Below, one piece after another: positions 18,538-27,327 of a DNA stretch of 60,589 nucleotides. The translations under genes were made by a program, and so were the position numbers. The notes beneath the pieces were generated by a model. The model ran no database searches and was not told the origin of the DNA. It was given only the letters and a program-made list of their open reading frames with translations. Origin of the DNA: Phycisphaerales bacterium (lineage in GTDB: Bacteria > Planctomycetota > Phycisphaerae > Phycisphaerales > SM1A02). The stretch's first letter is position 1; each line of letters opens with the position of its first letter. The DNA lies in the NCBI GenBank assembly GCA_009692045.1, contig SIAA01000009.1:1-60589 (forward strand). Reading direction: 5' to 3'.

Positions 18538-19626
18538 TCACTCAGGTTTTTGCCCCAGAGGCTGTACTGGTGGAGGATCTTCATGATTGTCGGAAGTAAG
18601 CCCTTGACCTTCCGACAAAAATCGCTCCAGCCTGGCCCGATTGCCCCGGTGATCCATGAGTATGTGTAGGCGATCGCGATGAGCGCCACCATCCAGAGAA
18701 TCAAGACACTGGCGCGCGTAGGGGATCATGGTGCGCCTTGAAATATGAGTAACAACCACATGCTCTGCAGTCCACACCCGAAGCAATGAACAGAGATCAT
18801 CAACATGTATGTGTTTACCGGTGCGGGCTCGATCTCGGTGCTCCGGCTCAAAGAAGGTGCACTCGGTGATGACAACACGCGCGTTGGCAAATTCTGGTCG
18901 GAAGAGAAACGGTCCTGGCTCAGTATCACCGGTGTAGGCCACCAAAGGGACATCCAGTTGGCGCGAAATCTCCTGTCCAGAGAGTTTCAACTCCCGCAAC
19001 TTCTCCTGGGGGAAACCAACAAACTCATCACAGAGTTTGGCGCGGCGTTCAAAGAGCACATACCCCAAGGCGGGGACACCATGACTAACCTCGATAGCCT
19101 TGATATAAATATTGTTTCGCACTCGGTAATCAGAGTCTGGGCTCACCCCCACAATCTCATGAGGTGTGCGCTGCCGCTCCAGGTCAACCCACGAACGCAT
19201 CATCGCGCGCAGCGGCTCAACAAGCTCGGGGTGGCACAAACAAACACTTGGCTGCATGTTCTGAAAGAACCGCTGGCTGAACCAATAAGGCAGCGCCGCC
19301 ACATGATCCATGTGGGCATGGGTTAGAGCCACCAAATTTGCTGAAATCGCCGACCGAGGGCACAGACCTATGTCGAATGACACATCAAACTCAGGAACAA
19401 TCACCACAGACTGTTCCCCAGCCACACTGATGCCCTGAACCCGCAGCGGAGGGAAGCTCAAGAAACCCAACTGGCCGTCTCTCGGAGGCATTCTGGTGGT
19501 AGATGGGTGGGCTTCTGTCACAGGTAGGTGGGGCATCCTAGAGACGCTGGAAGCTATACGCTTGCGGATTGAAGTTGGAAACAGATACTTGGGGCTGAGT
19601 ACCCTTTCGATAGAACTAAGCATCAT
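18538..19626 (-). CDS. MBL-fold hydrolase, tRNase Z (RNase Z)-like
   Basis: About 363 residues. The metallo-beta-lactamase zinc motif is THAHMDHVAALP, followed by further ligand positions at EVSHGVPALGY, YTGDTEPGPF and the late VVTHISRR. The order and the downstream AR-x-VITECTFF strand fit the RNase Z / ElaC branch, which trims tRNA 3' ends, more than a generic lactamase. The frame extends to a GTG at 19656, but that would leave 3 bp to the divergent regulator gene, so I prefer the ATG at 19626 (a second ATG is at 19623). The substrate is not proven by sequence. Confidence 0.85.
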   Translation of the reverse strand: MMLSSIERVLSPKYLFPTSIRKRIASSVSRMPHLPVTEAHPSTTRMPPRDGQLGFLSFPPLRVQGISVAGEQSVVIVPEFDVSFDIGLCPRSAISANLVALTHAHMDHVAALPYWFSQRFFQNMQPSVCLCHPELVEPLRAMMRSWVDLERQRTPHEIVGVSPDSDYRVRNNIYIKAIEVSHGVPALGYVLFERRAKLCDEFVGFPQEKLRELKLSGQEISRQLDVPLVAYTGDTEPGPFLFRPEFANARVVITECTFFEPEHRDRARTGKHIHVDDLCSLLRVWTAEHVVVTHISRRTMIPYARQCLDSLDGGAHRDRLHILMDHRGNRARLERFLSEGQGLTSDNHEDPPPVQPLGQKPE

Positions 19627-19659
19627 CGATTCTGTGTACCCACGCCCGGCGACCACAAG

Positions 19660-20583
19660 ATGACCTCAGACCCAACTTTCCCCAAACTGCTGGTAATCGA
19701 CGACTCAGAGTTGATTCACCGATTGCTACGGGTGCGCCTGCAGGGTGAGCGCATTGAGATTCACGGAGCATCTAATCCGCGGGATGGTCTGAAGATGGCC
19801 AAGCACCTGAAACCAGATGTGATTCTGCTCGATATCGACATGGACGAAATGGATGGATTCGAGGTGATTCAACACCTGAAGGCAGACATAGACACCCAAG
19901 GCATCGCCGTGATCTTCATTAGCGCCAGCGGCGAGCAAGCACACAAGATCCGTGGACTCGACTTGGGCGCGGTCGATTTCATCAGCAAGCCATTCGATGT
20001 ACCAGAACTGAAAGCGCGCGTGCGAAGTGCCATTAGGGTTCAGCAGTTGATTCGCATGTTGGAGGAGAAAGCTCAAATCGACGGCATGACCGGCCTGTGG
20101 AACCACAAGTACTTTGATAGACGCATAGCCGACGAAGTAGCAGAATCAGTACGTCACAACAAGAAGCTCTCGTTGGTGATGACAGATCTCGACCGGTTCA
20201 AGGGCCTCAACGATTTCTATGGCCACCCATTCGGTGACAAGGTCATCGAGAGGTTCTCCAACATTCTCACCAGCGGCCGCACCAGCGACATTGCCTGCCG
20301 ATACGGTGGGGAAGAGTTTGCGGTGATTCTCACCAACACAAATTCTGATGAAGCCGCCGAAGTAGCGGAACGCTATAGGGTTGCTTTTGAGGCAAGCGTG
20401 TGGGCCGACCATCCAGACATGGTTGTGACCGCCAGCTTTGGCGTATGCGACATTTCGCGTCTCACAGGAGCCCCAACAGCAGAGACCCTGATTCATGCGG
20501 CCGACGCCGCCTTGTACCGGGCCAAACAGGGCGGGCGTAATCGGGTTGAGGTCACGCCGACCCCCAAGGCAGTAGCTCACTGA
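19660..20583 (+). CDS. response regulator with GGDEF diguanylate cyclase domain
   Basis: The 307-residue protein combines an N-terminal receiver domain (acidic pair VIDDSE, phospho-acceptor Asp in LLDIDMDEMDG, conserved Lys in FISKPFD) with a C-terminal GGDEF domain whose active-site loop is RYGGEEF. It should make c-di-GMP when the receiver is phosphorylated, as PleD and WspR do. No I-site RxxD is evident five residues before GGEEF. No sensor kinase is adjacent. A PilZ-like gene 2 kb downstream could be a c-di-GMP receptor. Confidence 0.93.
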   Translation: MTSDPTFPKLLVIDDSELIHRLLRVRLQGERIEIHGASNPRDGLKMAKHLKPDVILLDIDMDEMDGFEVIQHLKADIDTQGIAVIFISASGEQAHKIRGLDLGAVDFISKPFDVPELKARVRSAIRVQQLIRMLEEKAQIDGMTGLWNHKYFDRRIADEVAESVRHNKKLSLVMTDLDRFKGLNDFYGHPFGDKVIERFSNILTSGRTSDIACRYGGEEFAVILTNTNSDEAAEVAERYRVAFEASVWADHPDMVVTASFGVCDISRLTGAPTAETLIHAADAALYRAKQGGRNRVEVTPTPKAVAH

Positions 20584-20598
20584 CACCAACCACGCAGC

Positions 20599-21354
20599 AT
20601 GGCAAGCATCAAAGATGACTGCATCTGTGTCCGCCACTGGGACTTCTCAGAGACCAGCCAAACCGTAGGTGTGTTTGGGCGAGAGACCGGCCTATTCCGA
20701 GCGATAGCGAAAGGATCAAGGCGACCAAAGGCGGCATTCTCCGGAGGCATTGATCTCCTGTCTCGCGCCGACAGCACCCACATTCTGAAACACGGCGCCG
20801 ATTTGGGCACGCTATGTTCATGGGAACTTTCCCAGTCGTACCCACGAATTCGCCAAGACATCAAGGCAAACAGAGCAGCGTTTTACGCAGCTGATTTGGT
20901 GGGACTACTGCTTCAACCAGGCGATCCACACCCCAACACATTTGACGCTCTGGTCGCCTTCTTGGAGGGGCTTTCGCGGGGAGACTGTGTCGATCGGCGC
21001 GTGTTGATCTTTCAGCTGGCGGCCTTGTGGGATGCCGGCCTGTATCCAAGGTTGAACCCAGCCGAGGCATGCCAGTTTGAAGGTGTGTATCTATTCAGTT
21101 CCTCTGACGGCGGTCTTCTGAGAACACCATCAGCAGATCCACAGGCGTGGCGAGTGAGCCCATCCACAATAAATGTCATCAACGAGGCGGCGAAGAAACA
21201 GCAGCCCCACACCATCTCCGACCACGGCGCCACGGTGAGAGCCAACAGGCTGATGGCAGCACACCTTCGCTGCGTCTTGCACCAGGAGCCATACACCATG
21301 CGGGCCTACTTCGGAGAGATCGCCACAACGAGTCAGTCGAAGCCCAACGACTAG
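20599..21354 (+). CDS. recO: DNA repair protein RecO
   Basis: A 251-residue RecO: an N-terminal OB fold (VRHWDFSETSQTVGVFGRETG, then IAKGSRRPKAAFSGGIDLL) followed by an all-helical C-terminal domain (AADLVGLLLQPGDPHPNTFDALVAFLEGL). RecO helps RecA displace SSB in RecFOR recombination. The usual four-Cys zinc site of the helical domain is not kept. Only one Cys remains at NPAEACQFEGV, where the family often has C-x2-C. It lies 15 bp after the GGDEF gene and 9 bp before the M16 gene, so the three probably share a transcript. Confidence 0.88.
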   Translation: MASIKDDCICVRHWDFSETSQTVGVFGRETGLFRAIAKGSRRPKAAFSGGIDLLSRADSTHILKHGADLGTLCSWELSQSYPRIRQDIKANRAAFYAADLVGLLLQPGDPHPNTFDALVAFLEGLSRGDCVDRRVLIFQLAALWDAGLYPRLNPAEACQFEGVYLFSSSDGGLLRTPSADPQAWRVSPSTINVINEAAKKQQPHTISDHGATVRANRLMAAHLRCVLHQEPYTMRAYFGEIATTSQSKPND

Positions 21355-21363
21355 GATCATCTG

Positions 21364-22593
21364 GTGGCCATCACCTATCGAGAGACAACCCTCCCATCTG
21401 GTCTGCGTGTTGCGGCCGAGATAGACCCCTTGGCGCAAACAGCAGCCATGGGGTTCTTTGTGCGCACCGGTGCCCGCGACGAGCCGGTTGAACTCATGGG
21501 AATCAGCCACCTGCTCGAGCACATGATGTTCAAAGGCTCAACCAACCGGCATGCAGCCGAGGTCAACGAGGCCTTTGACGAAATCGGGGCGCGAAACAAC
21601 GCTTTTACCTCCTCTGAAGTAACGGCCTATCACGCCCACACACTGCCCGAGTTCTTTTCAGCTTCCGTTGGATTACTGGCAGATCTGCTGCGCCCCGCCC
21701 TACGCCAAGAGGACTTGGACGACGAACGCAAGGTGGTGCTGGAAGAAATCGCCATGTACCAAGACCGCCCACCATCGCGCCTTGCCGATGAGGTGATGGA
21801 GCATTGGTTTGGAACTCACCCGCTTTCCCACAGAGTTCTAGGAACAACAGAGACCGTGGGCGCGATGAGCAGGGATCAACTGGAGACTTACTTTCGCGCG
21901 CGTTACAGCCCCGACAACTCCTTCGCAGTAGCGGCGGGAAACCTAGATTTCAACAAGTTTGTAGATCAAGTGGCGGCCGAAACCAAGAACTGGAATCCCA
22001 CCTCACCCAAGCGTCAGTATCAGAGCCCAAAGAACGGGTCCGGCCGCCTCGAGAGGGAAGACCCTAAAGCTAACCGTTGCTACCAGATGATGTTGTGCCA
22101 GGGCCCATCCAGCCAAGACGAGCGTCGCTACGCAGCCTCAATACTGGCGAACATTGTGGGAGACAGCGATGGGTCGCGTTTCTATTGGGCGCTGATTGAA
22201 ACAGGTTTGGCCGAGGGAGCGGAGCTGGAGTTTGTGCCTCGCGACGGGACCGGCGCCTTCGCCGCCTTCTTTGCCTGCGAGAAAGAGAACGCCACCAGAG
22301 TCGAAGCGGTGATGCGATCGGAGTTGGCGCGACTGCCGGGATCAATCACCAGAGAAGATTTGGCCAGAGCGCGCGCTCTCGTGGCGTCAGGAGTAACAAT
22401 CGGTGCCGAGCAACCGGCCGGAAGAATGTTCAGACTCGGCTCCCAGTTGTGTACCCATGGCTCGTGGGTCGCGCTCGAGGATGAACTCTCTCGGATTGAG
22501 CGATTGACGACAGAGGAGCTTGAGTCACTAATGCACGATTTCCCGTTGGAGCCGACGCTTGTTGGGCGCATCAGTCCAATACGGGAATCGTGA
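21364..22593 (+). CDS. M16 family zinc metallopeptidase (active form)
   Basis: The 409-residue protein has the inverted zinc motif HLLEH (H49, E52, H53) and the distal Glu about 75 residues on (VVLEEIAMYQDRPPSR), so all metal ligands are present. The N-terminal half ends in the SPDNSFAVAAGN strand and the C-terminal half is the usual degenerate repeat. Such proteins degrade peptides or process exported proteins. No signal peptide is visible, so it is probably cytoplasmic. The start is a GTG at 21364. Confidence 0.92.
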   Translation: MAITYRETTLPSGLRVAAEIDPLAQTAAMGFFVRTGARDEPVELMGISHLLEHMMFKGSTNRHAAEVNEAFDEIGARNNAFTSSEVTAYHAHTLPEFFSASVGLLADLLRPALRQEDLDDERKVVLEEIAMYQDRPPSRLADEVMEHWFGTHPLSHRVLGTTETVGAMSRDQLETYFRARYSPDNSFAVAAGNLDFNKFVDQVAAETKNWNPTSPKRQYQSPKNGSGRLEREDPKANRCYQMMLCQGPSSQDERRYAASILANIVGDSDGSRFYWALIETGLAEGAELEFVPRDGTGAFAAFFACEKENATRVEAVMRSELARLPGSITREDLARARALVASGVTIGAEQPAGRMFRLGSQLCTHGSWVALEDELSRIERLTTEELESLMHDFPLEPTLVGRISPIRES

Positions 22594-22633
22594 GATACAC
22601 AGCGCGTGTATCAGATCAGGGCGCCGATCAAAC

Positions 22634-23062
22634 CTAGCCAGACGAGTTCGACTCTCTCAGGTTGAACAACCGAACTCCGGCCTCATAGTGGGTGATGTTG
22701 TCATCCTCGTCTCGCACAGGACGACACCAAGCAATCATCGCCGGCCGAGCGTTCTCCGGGCCGCCATCGGCCGCAAAATAGGCGCGTCCAGTCATTCCTT
22801 CGGGGAGGATCGTGGTGGCGCGGACACGCAGACCAACCTCGCTGACATCAATGGCCTCATAACAAGACGCCACGCCCGCTTGGTGGTGCCACTCAATGAC
22901 AACATCGAATGGACCAGCACCGCGAGCCTGATCGCGTCGTTCTTCGGCCAGAGATGCCGCGACTTTGCGGCGTGTTTCAAGGCGGTTTGAATTATCGGTT
23001 TCCACACCCAAACACTCCAATTCAGAAGTGTCCGCGTCAAAGAGATATTTTGAGACAACCAA
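22634..23062 (-). CDS. PilZ-like domain protein, putative c-di-GMP receptor
   Basis: About 142 residues. An Arg-rich RLETRRK segment is followed by a beta strand with DVSEVGLRVRA, which fits the D/NxSxxG motif of PilZ domains, and further strands end in YEAGVRLFNL. In PilZ proteins these two motifs bind c-di-GMP. The assignment is plausible but the first motif is not the textbook RxxxR. The TTG at 23062 nearly abuts lipA. A downstream in-frame GTG is an alternative start. It is encoded 2 kb from a diguanylate cyclase gene. Confidence 0.65.
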   Translation of the reverse strand: MVVSKYLFDADTSELECLGVETDNSNRLETRRKVAASLAEERRDQARGAGPFDVVIEWHHQAGVASCYEAIDVSEVGLRVRATTILPEGMTGRAYFAADGGPENARPAMIAWCRPVRDEDDNITHYEAGVRLFNLRESNSSG

Positions 23063-23065
23063 GCT

Positions 23066-24097
23066 CTATTTGCGCGGCATACACCGCGCCAACGCCTCAG
23101 CCTGAGCATCAGCTCGATAACTGGAGCGCACCAGCGGCCCACTCTCGCACACAACAAAACCTCGAGCTAGCGCCTCCGTCTTGAATCCAGCAAAAATCGC
23201 GGGGTCCACCCAGCGGTTGATGGGCAGGTGATTGCGGGTCGGCTGCAGGTACTGGCCAATAGTAAGAATGTGGGCACGCGACTCACGCTGGACATCATCC
23301 ATCAAATCAAGCACCTCGTGGTCATGCTCGCCTATGCCAACCATAATGCCCGTCTTGGTCACCAACCCCGCAGCCCGTATCTGAGCCAGAACACCAAGGC
23401 TCCGCTGGTAACGCGCCTGAGGTCGAACAGCAGGGTGCATACGACGAACCGTCTCCATGTTGTGGGCGAGGATTTCTGGCTTGGCATCAATCACACACTT
23501 CAGCGCCGCCTCGTCTCCACAGAAATCACCAACGAGAACCTCCACCGACATACCGGGGCAAGCCTCGTGAGTTCTCTCGATGGTTTCAGCCCAGATAGAA
23601 GCACCACCATCGGGCAGCTCGTCTCGGTTCACGCTGGTGATAACAACATGTTTGAGCCCCATCAGCCGCAGACTTTCCGCCACCCGCCTGGGCTCGTCGA
23701 TATCAACAGCCTTGGGCTTTCCCGTCTTCACATTGCAAAACCCACAGGACCTTGTGCAAGTATCGCCAAGAATCATGATTGTGGCACTGCCGCGGTTCCA
23801 ACACTCTCCCATGTTGGGGCACGACGCTTCTTGACAAACAGTGTGGAGACGATTGGTGTCCACGATCTTGCGCAGGCGGTCGTAACCCTCTCCAGCAGGC
23901 ATGCGCGCCCTGAGCCAATCGGGCTTACGCCCCAGTGTCAGTTGCTGCGGCGAATCACTTCGGTTGTTGAGAACCATCGACGACAGATCGGCCAGCGAAG
24001 GCCCCACCGACCTGGCTGTGTCACCCCCAAGGGCTCGGGGATGCCGCTTCAATGTCTGGCTGTTTGCCTCAGTAGGTAGCAGTGTTGGTCGCGGCAT
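23066..24097 (-). CDS. lipA: lipoyl synthase
   Basis: A 343-residue radical-SAM enzyme. Both iron-sulphur motifs are present: the auxiliary cluster Cys set CQEASCPNMGEC and the radical-SAM triad CTRSCGFCNV. The closing RSSYRA serine-containing motif is also there. LipA inserts two sulphurs into octanoyl groups on lipoyl domains of E2 subunits and GcvH. I start at ATG 24097, one codon inside a GTG at 24100. LipB is not in the window. The E2 subunit at the right end of the window is a likely substrate. Confidence 0.96.
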   Translation of the reverse strand: MPRPTLLPTEANSQTLKRHPRALGGDTARSVGPSLADLSSMVLNNRSDSPQQLTLGRKPDWLRARMPAGEGYDRLRKIVDTNRLHTVCQEASCPNMGECWNRGSATIMILGDTCTRSCGFCNVKTGKPKAVDIDEPRRVAESLRLMGLKHVVITSVNRDELPDGGASIWAETIERTHEACPGMSVEVLVGDFCGDEAALKCVIDAKPEILAHNMETVRRMHPAVRPQARYQRSLGVLAQIRAAGLVTKTGIMVGIGEHDHEVLDLMDDVQRESRAHILTIGQYLQPTRNHLPINRWVDPAIFAGFKTEALARGFVVCESGPLVRSSYRADAQAEALARCMPRK

Positions 24098-24120
24098 CAC
24101 AAACCCATCCTAGGTGCCAC

Positions 24121-24618
24121 CTAATCCCTGATCTCGGGAATCTGCGGTTGACCCATGGTTGAGGTCACTGGTGATGGCACCAAGATTTTTTGGGCTCGAA
24201 GCACAACCATGGTCTTGGGGGAACTCGACAGTGCCAATACACCGCCATCAACAACAAACGCATACACCACAGTGGACTTTCCCAGTCCCGAGAGCCGCAT
24301 GGAGCCATCATCCTCGATCCTCCACGCGCCCCGATCTATCTCGCTGCCTGTTTCAATACAAGCGCGTCCATATGGTGACAGCACCAGAGCATCCGCATTC
24401 AACAACAATTCGGTGCTGGCATCACGGTCCACAATCCACCTGCCCAACAGGCCGCACTCGGAGGCTGTTTCCCAAGCCACCGTTGATGCCGGTAGTAGCA
24501 GGGTCGGTAGGGTGAGTTTGTCGCGAGTGGCGGTTGTGGGCGGTGCTGTCACGGATTCATTGGTGGCGCATCCAGCGAGTCCGAGCAAGGCCAACAACAA
24601 CCACAAACAGGACTTCAT
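24121..24618 (-). CDS. lipoprotein with META-like (HslJ) domain
   Basis: A 165-residue exported protein with a clear lipobox (LLGLAGC, Cys near residue 17). The remaining part is a small beta-rich domain with LLGRWIVDRDAS, LVLSPYGRACIE and GAWRIEDDGSMRLSG, reminiscent of META/HslJ or lipocalin-like lipoproteins. The match is by pattern only. The longer ORF begins at 24627, but ATG 24618 overlaps the stop of the upstream protease gene as ATGA and directly begins the signal peptide, so it is preferred. Confidence 0.75.
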   Translation of the reverse strand: MKSCLWLLLALLGLAGCATNESVTAPPTTATRDKLTLPTLLLPASTVAWETASECGLLGRWIVDRDASTELLLNADALVLSPYGRACIETGSEIDRGAWRIEDDGSMRLSGLGKSTVVYAFVVDGGVLALSSSPKTMVVLRAQKILVPSPVTSTMGQPQIPEIRD

Positions 24619-26657
24619 GGCGAGCAATCTAGTAGAGGAACACCAATGGAGTCACAAACAGCCCGAAGGATCAGGGCCTCACTCACAGAGCAGACATCAT
24701 CAGGCGATACCGCATCAATACAAGCAGCGACAAATGTCCGTTTCTTGGCTCCAGAGATGCACCGGAGTTTTGATAGTGCGGCATCAAGATCTTTGGTCGT
24801 CACCACGGAGGTCGAGAGGTGCTTCAGGTCTCCCAGCCCCAGCCGCCGCGAGGCAGCAGCCAAGCCAGCCGCGGCGAGTTGGCCTCCTTGAGAGGCGCCA
24901 GCTAGCGATCCGAGCACAAGAGTCGCCTCGGGAATCAGCGAGGACAACTCCAGCCCCCGTTCCCGTGGTGGTGTCTCAAAGCGCGCCAACACATGGGTGC
25001 GCACAAAGGTGCGAACAGTCCACTCGCCCAACGAGATTCGACCATCACTACCTATCAATCCATTCACCGCCGCCACAAAGGTTTTCGCCTTATCGTTCGT
25101 AAGCGTGGAGAGGGTGGGCGCACATAAATCCAGAACTACCAGCTTGGTTTCAACCTTGCATGCGGAAAGAAGATCGCACAATCGATCAAACTCATCTCCT
25201 ACACCATCACCAAGCTTGGCAGCAACACTCTTTCCTTCGTGCGATCCCGGCGCTCCTTGTGACTGGGCCACAATCAAGACAGCGGCCATGGCCCCAGCTC
25301 GTGACCGAACCGCCTTGGCGATAGTGTTGTCCACAGAATCAAGTTTCCTTCGCGCGCTGGCGATGGCATCCATTGACGGTGAGCCAACCCGTGCCGCCGC
25401 TTCTGTTAGTCGTTGCTTTGCCACCACCACACCACCCAGCGTGGATGTTGCTGGTGCCCCAGCAACCCCTGCAACCCCAGCAACCACCCCTGCAACAACT
25501 CCAGCCGCCAAGGGAGTCATCCCCATCACCGCACCCATCGCCACACCCGGCGAAAGAGACGCGGTAGCCGCTCCAATCGGCGCCGCCACCCCACTCACGG
25601 GCACCTGGACGCCGGCAGGCAGGGCTTCGATGCGGCGAATGCGCTCCTCCAACGGCGGGTGGGTTGCGAACATAGTGCTCAATGCCGGCGCAAAGTAGAA
25701 GTGGGCGCACTCGTTCGCGCTTTGAGAAGTAACAGCGCTTCCACAACCACCAATCTTGCGCAGCGCCGAGGCGAGTCCGTCGGGGTTCCTGGTGTATTGC
25801 ACCGAACTGGCATCCGCCAAAAACTCGCGCTCTCGCGAGACCGCCGCCTGAATGAGACGGCCAAAGAAAGTTCCTACGCTTCCGATGGCCCAAATCAAGA
25901 GCCCGACCGCGATGATCACCAGTGCGATGGCTGGGGCAGGATTCTTCTTGCCTCCAGAGGCAACACGCAGAATGGTTGGACCAACGAAGCGGAAAAGAAT
26001 ATAGCCACACACACCAACCACCATCATGCCGAAAATGGCAGCGGTAGTTCGGGCGTTGATCTTCATGTCTCCATGGAAAATGTGGCTGAACTCATGTCCC
26101 ATCACGCCCTGAAGTTCGTCTCGTGTGAGTTTGGTGCAAGCGCCACGCGTCACCCCAATTGCCGCGTCGCTTGGCGAGAGGCCCGCGGCGAAGGCATTGA
26201 TAGAGTCATCGGCGAGTATGTAGACCGGTGGGACAGGCAGTCCGCTGGCAATCGCCATTTCCTCCACCACATTGCGCACCTGTTGCGCTTCGGGAATGTC
26301 GGCACTATCCAGTGCTACACCACCAAACGACTCTGCCACCGCACAGCCGTTGCGCCCCATCTGCTCGAGTTTCACCAAACTGGCAACGGCGATTATCGTC
26401 AGCGTGCTAGCGGCAGTTATGAGGCCGATAGTCATCCCGTTGATGGCACCAGTCCCAGGGCTAGTTGTGGAGCTCGCCCGACGCCCCGACGACCCCGAGC
26501 TGTCTGAGTCGATTTGCAAATCAAAGACAGCACCCGCAAGGTAGCCAACAGACGCGGTACCTACCGTGGTGGCGATGAGACCAAACACAAACAGGAAAAC
26601 CAACATCCCCGTACGCCGCCGCGCGTTGTCCTGAGATTGAAAGAAGTCCATCGCCAT
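24615..26657 (-). CDS. htpX: HtpX-like M48 metalloprotease with C-terminal TerB-like extension
   Basis: 680 residues, about twice the usual HtpX. Two membrane helices lie near the N-terminus. Then comes the zinc motif HEFSH in VMGHEFSHIFHGDMK and a third ligand in REREFLADASSVQYTRNP. Two further membrane helices sit between these motifs. After an Ala/Gly/Val-rich linker (about 365-410) a helical region of about 270 residues contains FVAAVNGLIGSDGRISLGEW, similar to TerB-type helical repeats. HtpX cleaves misfolded membrane proteins. It lies directly downstream of lemA, the usual partner in this family. Confidence 0.92.
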   Translation of the reverse strand: MAMDFFQSQDNARRRTGMLVFLFVFGLIATTVGTASVGYLAGAVFDLQIDSDSSGSSGRRASSTTSPGTGAINGMTIGLITAASTLTIIAVASLVKLEQMGRNGCAVAESFGGVALDSADIPEAQQVRNVVEEMAIASGLPVPPVYILADDSINAFAAGLSPSDAAIGVTRGACTKLTRDELQGVMGHEFSHIFHGDMKINARTTAAIFGMMVVGVCGYILFRFVGPTILRVASGGKKNPAPAIALVIIAVGLLIWAIGSVGTFFGRLIQAAVSREREFLADASSVQYTRNPDGLASALRKIGGCGSAVTSQSANECAHFYFAPALSTMFATHPPLEERIRRIEALPAGVQVPVSGVAAPIGAATASLSPGVAMGAVMGMTPLAAGVVAGVVAGVAGVAGAPATSTLGGVVVAKQRLTEAAARVGSPSMDAIASARRKLDSVDNTIAKAVRSRAGAMAAVLIVAQSQGAPGSHEGKSVAAKLGDGVGDEFDRLCDLLSACKVETKLVVLDLCAPTLSTLTNDKAKTFVAAVNGLIGSDGRISLGEWTVRTFVRTHVLARFETPPRERGLELSSLIPEATLVLGSLAGASQGGQLAAAGLAAASRRLGLGDLKHLSTSVVTTKDLDAALSKLRCISGAKKRTFVAACIDAVSPDDVCSVSEALILRAVCDSIGVPLLDCSP

Positions 26658-26669
26658 AAAGCAGACCGC

Positions 26670-27281
26670 CTAAAGCTTTACCAGAGGCAGGGCGCGTTCG
26701 CTCGCGGAGGCGCCGAACAGGGCCCCCTCAGTAAAGGCAAACGCTCCGGCGATAAGACTCTGAGGGAACACAACCCGCATCGTGTTGTAGCGCATCACCG
26801 AGTCGTTGTAGGACTGGCGCGCGAACGCGACCCGGTTCTCTGTTGATGTCAACTCCTCTTGTAGTTGCATGACATTGGTGCTGGCTTTTAGATCGGGGTA
26901 CGCCTCCACCAAACCACACAATCGGCGAAGGGCGCCATCAAACACTCCAACCGAGTTGGAGAGAGCATCCACCCTTGAAGCGGCCACCACGGTAGAGAGA
27001 GGGCCGATCGCCGCCAAACCATCCATAGCCGCCTTGCGCGCCTGTGTCACTGCCTCAAGAGTTTGACGCTCGTGCGCCATGTACCCCTTCACAGCCTCTA
27101 CGAGGTTGGGGATCAGATCGAAGCGCCGCTTCAGTTGCACATCAATCTGGCTGAAGGAGTTCTGCATGCGCACACGGGCCTTCGCGAGCGAGTTGTAAAC
27201 AAGCACAACGAAGACAGGGACAATTACAGCTACCACGACAGCAACCGAAAGCAACCACCCCGTCGTACTTGCTAGGAGCAT
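26670..27281 (-). CDS. lemA: LemA family protein
   Basis: The 203-residue protein has one N-terminal membrane helix followed by the family signature YNSLAKARVRMQNSFSQIDV, RRFDLIPNLVEAVKGYMAHE and a helical C-terminal domain with the ENRVAFARQSYNDSV motif. LemA proteins form periplasm-facing or cytoplasm-facing helical bundles and are commonly encoded with HtpX-like proteases, as here (12 bp gap). The ATG is 46 bp from the divergent helicase start. Confidence 0.95.
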   Translation of the reverse strand: MLLASTTGWLLSVAVVVAVIVPVFVVLVYNSLAKARVRMQNSFSQIDVQLKRRFDLIPNLVEAVKGYMAHERQTLEAVTQARKAAMDGLAAIGPLSTVVAASRVDALSNSVGVFDGALRRLCGLVEAYPDLKASTNVMQLQEELTSTENRVAFARQSYNDSVMRYNTMRVVFPQSLIAGAFAFTEGALFGASASERALPLVKL

Positions 27282-27327
27282 GTCCCATTTTTACCAGAGA
27301 GAGGTCAGAACGCGCTACTCTTGAGCC

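Noticed and set aside
18432-18704. 90-residue minus-strand ORF upstream of dnaA
   Set aside because: It overlaps the end of the MBL-fold gene in another frame and covers the dnaA promoter.
23228-24079. 283-residue plus-strand ORF
   Set aside because: It lies entirely antisense to lipA, whose radical-SAM motifs are intact.
25413-26507. 364-residue plus-strand ORF
   Set aside because: Antisense to the HtpX-like gene; its composition is rich in His, Arg and Asn without any domain.
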